Below are positions 1 to 7,748 of a DNA stretch of 64,000 bases, in pieces (the stretch's first letter is position 1; the number at the start of each line of letters is the position of its first letter). A program made the position numbers and the translations under genes. The notes beneath the pieces were generated by a model. It had not been told where the DNA came from. It did not search any database and saw only the letters and a program-made list of their open reading frames with translations. The stretch lies in the NCBI GenBank assembly GCA_963698395.1, contig CAVOQQ010000001.1:806001-870000 (forward strand), read 5' to 3'. This DNA comes from JBBQUN01 sp963698395 (GTDB taxonomy: Bacteria; Actinomycetota; Acidimicrobiia; Acidimicrobiales; SZUA-35).

Positions 1-782
1 CGATGGCAGGAATGAACTGGGAGATCGAAGCCGACCCAGATCCCGAGGGCGATCGGCGACGGCAATCCGAGCAGGCTGAAGACCACCCAGTGGAACGTGC
101 CGGAGATGACGGCGAGGATCATGCGGGAGGTGATGTAGCCACCGGTCTTGGTGATGGCGAGCTCCCAGACCCGGAGGATCTCGTGCTGGCGCGCCGGGGG
201 AAAGAGCGAGCAGACGCTCTGGCGCAGCCGGGGACCATCGGCAGAGAAGTAGTACGCGAAGATGGTGACGGTCAGCACCTGGAACAGGACATTGGCGATC
301 GTCGAGCCGAAGCCGAGAAGGTCACCGGCGAGATTGCTGGCGAACCTCGAAGCCTCGCCGCCGGGCTGGAGTTGGCTGAGCAGGTCGTCGGCGCTGACCT
401 GGATGCCGAGGGTGGTGTCGAGCCACCCTTGTGCGCTCTCGACATAGGCCGGGAGGTCGTCGACGAGCTGATTCAACTGGTCGGCGATGAGCGTGCCCAT
501 CATGGCGAGGAACACCACGATCGCCGTCACCACGCCGAGCAGAGCGATGACCGAGGCAATGCCTCGGCGCACGCCACGGTGTTCGAGCTTGTCGACCACC
601 GGTTCGATGGCGAAGGACAAGAACAGCGCCATCACGATCTGGGTGAGCAGACTCTGCAGTTCTCGCACCAGTACGAACGTGAGAACGATGGCGGCGCCGG
701 TGAGCCACCAGACGACGATCGCCCGCCGCAGCCACGGTGGTGGCTTGCGTCGGACTCGACTCGGGGCTTCGACGCTCGTCAC
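1..782 (-). CDS. AI-2E family (PerM/YdiK-like) membrane permease, partial, frameshifted near its cut end
   Basis: The gene reads leftward from a GTG at 780-782 and runs off the left edge of the window, so only about 260 N-terminal codons are visible. The protein has several long hydrophobic helices (two near residues 22-40 and 47-57, others around 90-105 and 170-190), as in the AI-2E transporter family (PF01594), which are multi-spanning inner-membrane permeases of mostly unknown cargo. The family signature SQFIPAI is present but only in the neighbouring frame. It is reached by removing one base, about position 26, so a one-base insertion splits the reading frame at the very edge. Family assignment is firm; the true substrate cannot be told. 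The upstream M50 protease gene ends at 842 on the same strand, so the two may be co-transcribed. Confidence 0.8.
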   Translation of the reverse strand, partial: MTSVEAPSRVRRKPPPWLRRAIVVWWLTGAAIVLTFVLVRELQSLLTQIVMALFLSFAIEPVVDKLEHRGVRRGIASVIALLGVVTAIVVFLAMMGTLIADQLNQLVDDLPAYVESAQGWLDTTLGIQVSADDLLSQLQPGGEASRFASNLAGDLLGFGSTIANVLFQVLTVTIFAYYFSADGPRLRQSVCSLFPPARQHEILRVWELAITKTGGYITSRMILAVISGTFHWVVFSLLGLPSPIALGIWVGFDLPVHSCH

Positions 783-841
783 CTGCGCGATGGTAGCGAC
801 TGCTGGCAGCCCCGAAGAAGAGAAGAGTGCTGGGCGTCGGT

Positions 842-2037
842 TCAGCGGATTCCGGCACCGACCGGCGCCGGCGCCGGCTTCGGGGGCGACTTGGGGTTCC
901 GGTCGCGGCCCCACCAATCAGGGGCGGCGAACAGGGCGACGATCTGATCGTCGCTGATCGTGCCGAGCGGCTGACGGGTTCGTGGATCGTGTACCACGAC
1001 CACCGACGGCAGTACCACGTCGAGCCGATCGAGCACGGTGGCCACCGACTCGAAATCCCACGCCCGGGGCGTGAGATGGGCCGGCAACATCACGGTCGCC
1101 CACGGTGGTCCAGGAACGGTCGGCCTCGGGGATCTGCGCCACCATCGAGGCGGTGAGGTAGCCGAGGGGCTCGTTGCCCCAGCGGGTGACCGGATTGGCC
1201 GAACGCACCGGTTGCTGGTTGCTCCACTCGAGGAACTGTTTGGCGGTCGAGCCGTCGGGCACCGCCGTCGGATAGCGAACCATCAGCGTGTCGAGCCGCG
1301 TCGCTGCCAGTCGGGATCGGATGGCCGCTCCGGCGATGTCTCCCCTGGCGGCAGCGGCAACGAACACGCCGATGGCGATGGTCATGTATCCCGAAAGGCG
1401 TCCGACCCAGAGCGATTCGGCCAGACCGAGGGCGACGATGATGAGGCCGAGCGCAAGGCCGGCTCGCGCCGCGATGAGGCGTGAGCGTTCGGCGTCGCCA
1501 TTACGTCGCCAGAGGAACGCTGCCAGGACGCGACCACCATCGAGCGGTGAACCGGGCGCGAGGTTGGTGACGGCGAGCAGCAGATTGACCGCAGCGAGCC
1601 ACACGCAGACGGCACCACCGAGAATCCAGTACTCCTCGCCGTAGAGGAACCAGGCGAGAGCGGCGAAGACGGCACCACACGCCACGTTGGCGGCCGGGCC
1701 GGCGACGGCGATCTGGAATTCGGCGCGCGGCGTCGGGGCCTGTCGGGTGAGTTTGGCCATCCCACCGAGCACCCAGAGCGTGAGTCCGATGACGCCGACG
1801 TCGTGGCGGCGGGCAGCGACGGCGTGTCCGAACTCGTGGGCCAGCAGCGAGACGAAGAACAACAGCATGCCGGCAGCCGCGGACAGCCAAAGATCGACGA
1901 GTACCGGCGTCCGGGTCGGCGCCGGGAAGGATCTGCAACGCCAGCAGCACGGTCACGGCCACGCCGACGACGAGCGCACTCCAGTGCACACCGACGGGAA
2001 TCCCCGCAATTCGGCCGAGACGGATCGTGTCCTTCAA
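842..2037 (-). CDS. Site-2-type M50 metalloprotease with C-terminal CBS domains, two frameshifts
   Basis: This is an intramembrane zinc metalloprotease of the M50 family (Rip3/SpoIVFB-like with CBS domains), which cuts membrane-bound regulatory proteins. The translation begins at TTG 2037 (MKDTIRLGRI, then a membrane helix). It continues in a second frame carrying the zinc motif HEFGH and the second M50 motif SPLDGGR with further helices, and ends in a third frame with a CBS domain starting VGDVM. Two one-base indels explain this: one near 1908-1925, and one at 1094-1095, where GG should be a single G. All three pieces join into one family-length protein of about 400 residues with no lost motif, so I read it as one gene with sequence errors or very recent mutation rather than a decayed gene. 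The function call is sound; the exact junctions are inferred. Confidence 0.8.
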
Positions 2038-2188
2038 CGCAAGAAAACTCTCGAACGATCACCAATCACAGGCACCAGTCTGGCGCACAACTCGTGGTGA
2101 TGGCGGACGGGGCGGTCGGTCGATGTTGCGTGTGGCCTGTCGATTCGTTCACCGGCGACGCTCGTGGTCGGGCGCCGACGATCCAAGC

Positions 2189-2947
2189 TCACTCGAAGTC
2201 CGAGAACGCAACCAGTCCACCGCCGTCGAGAACGATCTTCTGGCCGGTCATCCAGCTGCCGGCGTCGCTGGCCAGATAGAGGGCAGCAGCGGCGATGTCC
2301 TCGGGCTCGCCGAGCCGCTTGAGGGGGTACTTCTCGGCGACCTCGGCCCCGCGTTCGCCCTCCCAGAGCAGCCGGGCGAAGTCGGTCTTGATGAGGCCGG
2401 GGCAGATCGCGTTGACCCGAACCTTCGGGCCCAGCTCGGCACCGAGCTGCTCGGTCATGTGGATCAGCGCCGACTTGGTGAGGTCGTAGACACCGAGCAC
2501 GGCGTTGGTGCTGAGTCCTCCGACCGACGAGATGTTGATGACGACGCCACCGTTCTCCTTCATGGTCTTCTGCCACGCCACCTGGGTCCACAGCAGTGGA
2601 GCGGTCAGGTTGACCTGCAGGGTCTTCTCCCAGCGACCGGAATCGACGTCGATCATCGGGCCGGCGTAGGGGTTCGTGGCGGCGTTGTTGACGAGGATGT
2701 CGAGCCCGCCGAGGCGCTCGATGGTGGCGTCGATCGCCATCGAGGCCGAGTCGGCGTCGCCCGTGTTGGCCGAGATCCATTCGCATCCGTGGCCGATCTC
2801 GGCCGCTGCGGCCTCGAGGGCCTCGGCCTTGCGAGAGACGATCATCACCCGAGCGCCGGCCTCGGCGTACATGATGGCGATCGCCTTGCCGATGCCGCGG
2901 GATCCGCCGGTCACCAGGGCTACTTTGTCGTCGAGTCGAAGGTCCAT
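2189..2947 (-). CDS. SDR family oxidoreductase (FabG-like)
   Basis: This is a 252-residue classical short-chain dehydrogenase/reductase that uses NAD(P)H to interconvert an alcohol and a ketone on an unknown substrate. The N-terminal dinucleotide-binding motif TGGSRGIG lies near residues 12-19, NNAAT follows as the NNAG equivalent, and the catalytic Ser (INISS) and YDLTK (YxxxK) are intact. The start at 2947 is chosen because TAACGT lies 8 nt upstream, the spacing seen at other apparently leaderless genes here; the frame stays open upstream but looks non-coding. It lies upstream of the M50 gene on the same strand with a 151-nt gap. Confidence 0.88.
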   Translation of the reverse strand: MDLRLDDKVALVTGGSRGIGKAIAIMYAEAGARVMIVSRKAEALEAAAAEIGHGCEWISANTGDADSASMAIDATIERLGGLDILVNNAATNPYAGPMIDVDSGRWEKTLQVNLTAPLLWTQVAWQKTMKENGGVVINISSVGGLSTNAVLGVYDLTKSALIHMTEQLGAELGPKVRVNAICPGLIKTDFARLLWEGERGAEVAEKYPLKRLGEPEDIAAAALYLASDAGSWMTGQKIVLDGGGLVAFSDFE

Positions 2948-2955
2948 GGCGCCAG

Positions 2956-2961
2956 ACGTTA
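2956..2961 (-). promoter_or_regulatory. Putative -10 element for a leaderless SDR transcript
   Basis: On the minus strand TAACGT lies 8 nt before the ATG at 2947. It matches the TANNNT pattern found at the same place before many genes in this window and leaves no room for a ribosome binding site. Confidence 0.5.
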
Positions 2962-3033
2962 GTCGTTCGGTGCGAGGTGTCGAACTCGACGCCGAGGGTG
3001 GGGGCGTGCCGGTTCCTCCGCTGCTGCCGGGGG

Positions 3034-3039
3034 TAGGTT
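3034..3039 (+). promoter_or_regulatory. Putative -10 element for the hydrolase
   Basis: TAGGTT lies 7 nt before the ATG at 3047, again suggesting a transcript that begins at or very near the start codon. Confidence 0.5.
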
Positions 3040-3046
3040 CTGAGGC

Positions 3047-3960
3047 ATGTTGCAGCGACGCTCGATCTCGGTGCCGGTCGACGGCGGCGAGCTGTCGGTC
3101 GAAGTCACCGGGCCGGTCCCGGCCGGCGGATCGCCGGTCGTGCTCCTGCTGCACGATCTGGCGTCGAACGGCATCGTGTGGCGCCTGGTCACCGCTCGAA
3201 TCGATGAGACGGTCTCCACGTTCGCCATCGACGCCCGGGGCCGAGTCGGCGAGCGCCGCCCTGCCCGAACCGTTCGGGCTGGCCAGCCCACGTCCGAGAC
3301 GCCGTCGCCCTCCTCGATCACTTCGCGATCGGTCGTGTCTCGTCGTCGGTCATGGCACGGGGGCCTTCACCGCCACCGGCTCGCAACGCCGCTGCCCGAT
3401 CGAGTCGACGGTGTCGTGTTGGTCGACGGTGGGCTGCCGATCACGGTGACGAGTCGATCCCGCACGCCGCGATCGACGGCATCGTTGCTACCGGTGCTGC
3501 AGCGACTGCGAACCACGCATGCCGATCGCGATGCCGCCGTGCTCGACGCTCGGCAGCGCACGCGATCCGACGATCGGGCATCGCCGACTCGGTCTTCGTC
3601 GAGTCGGTGCTCCACGACCTCGGTGGGCAGCCACCGATGGTGCGGAGTCGGACCAACGAGGCCGCCGTCTGGTTCGACGGCAGCGAGTTGCTCCTCGATC
3701 CCGACCCGTCGTCGGCGATCGACGCACGTCGACGTCCCGGTCGAGATGCTGCGAGTGGCCGGCCAGCCGGAACGGGCCGACGGCGCGGCGATCGTGCTCG
3801 CCGACGCCGACCAACTCGAGCGGCGGCTAGCCGCAGCTGAGCGTCGTGACCGTGCCCGGGCTCGATCACGACGCGCTCGTGATGCAACCCCCAGGGAGCC
3901 GACGCCGTGAGTCGCTCGATCGCACGAGTGATGGCCCGCTCCGCTGCTCGATCTGCGTGA
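3047..3960 (+). pseudogene. Alpha/beta hydrolase, heavily frame-disrupted
   Basis: The pieces read as an alpha/beta-fold hydrolase (esterase or lipase-like). The first frame starts MLQRRSISVPVDGG and holds the oxyanion-loop region LLLHDLASNG. Later pieces in other frames give DAVALLDHFAIGR, then the GHGTG nucleophile-elbow region (GxSxG position, here with Thr), then PDRVDGVVLVDGG. The tail has VPGLDHDALV, with the position of the catalytic His, before a stop at 3958-3960. At least seven frame changes, both insertions and deletions, occur in about 900 bases near 3238, 3286, 3338, 3376, 3450-3580, 3725 and 3840-3895. This is far more than in any neighbour. It may be a decaying gene or a stretch of poor consensus; codon composition in each piece still looks coding, which favours recent damage or sequencing error. 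Confidence 0.65.
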
Positions 3961-3984
3961 GCAGGGAGGTTTGACGGTCGCTCG

Positions 3985-4762
3985 TCAGGCTTGGGCGAGC
4001 AGCACCATCACGACGAGCATCACCGCGATGAAGCTGACGAAGAGCCATTCCACTCGATTGCGAGTGACTCGTTCGAACTCGATCGCCGTTGCCAGTTCGG
4101 TGGCTCGGCCTTCCCGTTCGATCAGCTCCTGCTCGAGTTGGGTGAGGCGCAGCTGTTTGCCCGCCGACGCCTTGCGGCTCACGTCGAGCTGCTGCTTCAT
4201 GGTGTCGAGCTGGGACTGGATCTCCTGGAAGGCACCTTCGCTCTCGCCGAGTTGGTTTCGGAGGGCGACGATGTCGACCGGAGACCCGATGCTCCTCGGC
4301 CCCCGTGTCGTCGGTGACCGGGTTCTTCAGTCGCCCGCGAAGCTGGCGCAGTCGGCGAACCGGATCGGGGTCGACCGGAGCGAGAATGCGTTCGATGGCG
4401 AGCAGGATGCGATCGAGATAGGCGGTGTCGTCCGGCAGATTGAAGTGAGCCCACAGATTGCGGGCCTCGACCAGCTGGGCGATCAAGGAACGCAGATCCT
4501 GCCCGAAGAAGTCGGCGAAGACGGGCGCCCAGAAACGTCGAAGCACGAGCAGCTGGAACAGCGGATCGGCCGCTCCGTGTTCGTTGGCGCGGCCCATCCG
4601 GTTCGCGGCCGCCTCCTCCCACGATGGGTCGTCGGCGAAGTAGCGAGCCATCCGTTCATCGATGAAGGGGCCCATGCCGGAGGCGAAGATCTCGAAGGCC
4701 TCGGCCATCTGGGCATGCCGGCTGAGCGCCAGACTGGGGGTTCGCGAGCGTTCGGTTGTCAT
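3985..4762 (-). CDS. Membrane-anchored Swt1-type HEPN domain protein, one frameshift
   Basis: The N-terminal 130 residues resemble the Swt1-like HEPN domain, a helical fold often found in RNA-cleaving proteins. The HEPN RNase signature R-x4-H is present as RNLWAH at residues 101-106. After a single inserted base near 4291 the frame continues as a coiled-coil stretch (LRNQLGESEGAFQEIQSQL onward) and ends with one C-terminal membrane helix (WLFVSFIAVMLVVMVLLA). The whole is about 258 residues. The start at 4762 is preferred to an upstream ATG at 4813 because a GGGGG/AAAG Shine-Dalgarno-like run precedes it. It is transcribed away from the GGDEF-EAL gene. That it is an active RNase is inferred from the motif only; the target is unknown. 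Confidence 0.65.
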
Positions 4763-4905
4763 GAAGAGATGAGACCCCCTTTCCGGCAGATGCGTCGATC
4801 GATGACGTGGCAAAGACCATGGACTCCCCGGTTCGACTCAGTATCGGCAGTAGTGGGACGTACCTGAGCGCTCAACTCCAGGGATGTCGTGCCGTTAAGA
4901 GAAGG

Positions 4906-6520
4906 GTGTACGACCGCCGCGTAGCCCTGTCACCAGGGATTGTGATCGGCTGTGGCATCGCCACCGCCGTTGTTTGGCTTGCCGCGCTGTTCGTCGTCTC
5001 GGACCTTTCGCAGTCGTCGCTCGTCATCGCCGGCACCTCTGGTGCGGTCGGCGCAATCGGCGGAGGCGTCGGCGCGATCTGGCAGAACTGGTCGCAGCGA
5101 CACAACGTGCACTCTCTCGCCCAGGTCGAACATCAGGCCCAGCATGACAATCTCACCGGGCTGGCCAACCGCCACTCGCTCTTCGTCGAACTCGAACGCG
5201 CCTCGGAACGGGCCAAGAAGAACGACACCGTGCTCGGGGTGCTCTTCCTCGACCTCGATCGGTTCAAGGTCATCAACGACTCGATGGGTCATGACGCCGG
5301 CGACGAACTCCTGCGGATCGTCGCGACCCGTCTCGAAGAGTGCCGTGCGAGGCACCGACCTCGTTGCCCGATTCGGTGGCGATGAGTTCGTCGTGGTCTG
5401 TCGTGATCTGCTCTCGGAGCGATCGGTCCTCGCCGTCACCGAGCAGATCCTGACGTCGTTCCAACAACCGGTGTCGCTCAGCGGCGCCGCCCAGGTCGTC
5501 TCCACCTCGATCGGTGTGGCCATCGCCCTGCCCTCCGACACCCGCAAGCCCGAAGACCTCGTCCGTGACGCCGACGCTGCGATGTACCGCGCCAAGAAGA
5601 GCCGGAGTGGCTATGCCGTCTTCGACGAGGCGCAACGCCAACAGGTCATGAACCGGCTCGACATCGAGCGTGATCTCGTGCGGGCCCTCGACGAGGAGCA
5701 GCTCGTCGTGTACTACCAGCCGCTGGTCAACGTCCCCCAGAAGCGGCTCTACGGCTTCGAGGCGCTCGTACGCTGGAACCATCCAACCCGCGGTCTGATC
5801 GGACCCGGCGAGTTCCTCGGTGTCGCCGAGGAAACCGGCATGATGGCTCGCATCGGCGAGATGGTGCTGAAGGAAGCCTGTGCCCAGGCCGCGGTGTGGA
5901 ATCATCTCTCGCCCGACGCCCGCAATATTCGCATGGCCGTCAACATCGCCGAGCAGCAGCTCCTCGACACCCAGATGCCGCAGCGAGTCGCCGACATCTT
6001 GGCGTGGAGCGGGCTCCCCGCCGAGCAGCTCGTGCTCGAGATCATCGAAGACGTGATCGTCGATCACCTCGACGGTCTCAAGATGCTGCGCGACATCCGT
6101 GACCTCGGGGTCAATCTCGCCATCGACGACTTCGGCACCGGGCAGTCGTCGCTGAGCTACGTGAAGCAGTTCGACATGGTGACCACCCTCAAGATCGACA
6201 AGACCTTCGTCGATTCCATGGAACAGGGAACGTCGAACCGCGCCATCATCGAAGCGATCATCGCCATGGCCAAGGCGCTCGACATGAACATCGTCGCCGA
6301 GGGTGTGGAGAGCGAACGACAGGTGCGTCAGCTGCTCGACCTCGGGGTCAGCGTGATGCAGGGCTACATCTTCAACAAGCCGGTCGACGCCTCGGTCATC
6401 GACCCCGAAGTGTGGTTCAAGCCCCGCGGCGATGCACCCGCCAGTCCGGGCCTGACCCCGCTCCAGGTCAGTCGTGCGCTGGCCGAGACCGCATCGTCGC
6501 GACCGGCACGGCGGGGCTGA
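4906..6520 (+). CDS. Membrane GGDEF-EAL protein (cyclic-di-GMP cyclase/phosphodiesterase), one frameshift
   Basis: The protein has two N-terminal membrane helices, then a GGDEF domain with an intact GGDEF active site and an I-site RGTD exactly five residues before it. An EAL domain follows with EAL, the DDFGTG metal/loop-6 motif, the KID lysine and AEGVES. All key residues for both making and cleaving cyclic-di-GMP are present, so either activity is possible. A one-base insertion at 5343-5344 splits the frame directly before the I-site; removing it joins the halves cleanly. The first half is open from 4807, but the stretch before 4906 looks non-coding. I favour the in-frame GTG at 4906, which follows AAGAGAAGG closely. 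Start confidence is low and domain confidence is high. Confidence 0.82.
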
Positions 6521-6590
6521 GCCGCCGTCGTTCGATCCCGGCCGATGGCGTCTGACGGCCCAGCCCCAACGTTCGACGGAAGGGTGAAGC

Positions 6591-7409
6591 TCAGTCGGCG
6601 GGCGGGGGTGCGACGAAATCGATGAGCTGTTCGACGGCGCCAACGAGGCCGGGCTCGAGGTCTCGATAGCCCGTCACCCGATCGAGGATCCGCTTCCACA
6701 GTTCACCGGGCTCGCCCTTGAAGCCGAACTCGGCGCAGATGCCGCGCTTCCAGTCGGTGCCCTTGGGGATCACCGGCCACGCATCGATGCCGAGCACCGC
6801 GGGTCGCACCGCCTGCCAGATGTCGACATAGGGATGGCCCGTGATCAAGACATCGGGATGATCGACCGTCTCGGCGATCCTCGTCTCCTTGGAGCCGTCG
6901 ATGAGGTGATCGAGCAGCACGCCGAGGCGCCGCCCGGGGCGAGGTCCGAAACGGCTCACGATCTCGCGGAGATCATCGGCGCCGTGCAGCGGCTGGACGA
7001 TCACGCCTTCGATTCGCAGGTCGGCACCCCACACCTTCTCGACCAGCTCGGCGTCATGGATGCCCTCGACCAGAATCCGGCTGGGCTGCGCCACCCGGGC
7101 CGCGACGTTGTCGAGCGCCACCGAACCCGACGCCGTGAACGCCGTCTCCTTGGTCGGCTTCGGAGGAGCGACCAGCACGACGGTCTTGCCCTCGTGAGAG
7201 AACGCGCCCCGATCGTTGCGCAGCACGTGCTCGCGCCCCTGCTGGTCACGCAAGGTGATCCAATCGGGCGTGTACCGCATCAACTGGCCCACATAGCCGG
7301 TCGTCCGATGCCGAATCACGATGCCTCGGGCGGCCGGCAACTTCGGCCACGACGGCCGGCGCCGAGAAGGATCGTGCATCTCCAACGGATCACCGAGAAT
7401 TCCGGCCAT
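6591..7409 (-). CDS. DUF3097 family protein
   Basis: This 272-residue protein matches the actinobacterial DUF3097 family, whose function is not established. The middle section has the run ILVEGIHDAELVEKVWG followed by an acidic LHGADDL. This looks like the Glu and Asp motifs of a Toprim-like metal-binding fold, and the resemblance is my inference. The end is rich in conserved Trp and Gly (GTDWKRGICAEFG). It is transcribed away from the ABC-F gene at 7749, with 73-bp repeats between them, and its stop faces that of the GGDEF-EAL gene with 70 nt between. Confidence 0.82.
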   Translation of the reverse strand: MAGILGDPLEMHDPSRRRPSWPKLPAARGIVIRHRTTGYVGQLMRYTPDWITLRDQQGREHVLRNDRGAFSHEGKTVVLVAPPKPTKETAFTASGSVALDNVAARVAQPSRILVEGIHDAELVEKVWGADLRIEGVIVQPLHGADDLREIVSRFGPRPGRRLGVLLDHLIDGSKETRIAETVDHPDVLITGHPYVDIWQAVRPAVLGIDAWPVIPKGTDWKRGICAEFGFKGEPGELWKRILDRVTGYRDLEPGLVGAVEQLIDFVAPPPAD

Positions 7410-7424
7410 GGGGGAACTCTATTG

Positions 7425-7694
7425 CTCTGTTGCTTTGAACCTGCTCCGCAGGTTCCGGCTTCGCCGATCTGGGTCACGCGCTCGTTGGCGTGAGGCACTC
7501 TGTTGCTTTGAACCTGCTCCGCAGGTTCCGGCTTCGCCGATCTGGGTCACGCGCTCGTTGGCGTGAGGCACTCTGTTGCTTAGAACCTGCTCCGCTGGTT
7601 CCGGCTTCGCCGATCTGGGTCACGCGCTCGTTGGCGTGAGGCACTCTGTTGCTTTGAACCTGCTCCGCTGGTTCCGGCTTCGCCGATCTGGGTC
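7425..7694. repeat. Tandem array of 73-bp repeats (3.7 copies) in a divergent intergenic region
   Basis: Copies begin at 7425, 7498, 7571 and 7644, exactly 73 bases apart; the fourth stops matching after 51 bases. Copies 1 and 2 are identical. Copy 3 differs at two bases, and copy 4 shares one of those changes. Each full unit holds two inverted repeats: GAACCTGC-tcc-GCAGGTTC (perfect in copies 1-2, one mismatch in 3-4) and CACGC-8 nt-GCGTG. A period of 73 is not a multiple of three, so it does not encode a peptide repeat. The array fills most of the 339-nt gap (7410-7748) between the divergent starts of the DUF3097 and ABC-F genes; I see no gene in that gap. Confidence 0.95.
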
Positions 7695-7736
7695 GCACGC
7701 CCACCGAAGGCGCCAAACATCGGGCGAGCTTGGCCA

Positions 7737-7742
7737 TAGCCT
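7737..7742 (+). promoter_or_regulatory. Putative -10 element for the ABC-F gene
   Basis: TAGCCT ends 6 nt before the GTG at 7749, the spacing shared with moaA, moaC, moeA, tldD and others in this window. It lies just past the 73-bp repeat array. Confidence 0.5.
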
Positions 7743-7748
7743 TTCGGG

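Noticed and set aside
5273..6643. Long minus-strand frame opposite the GGDEF-EAL gene.
   Set aside because: No domain; composition is typical of antisense shadow (Asp/Glu/His-rich), and the plus strand has complete GGDEF and EAL motifs.
7425..7694. CRISPR array.
   Set aside because: The repeats are directly abutting and carry no unique spacers; no cas gene is in the window.
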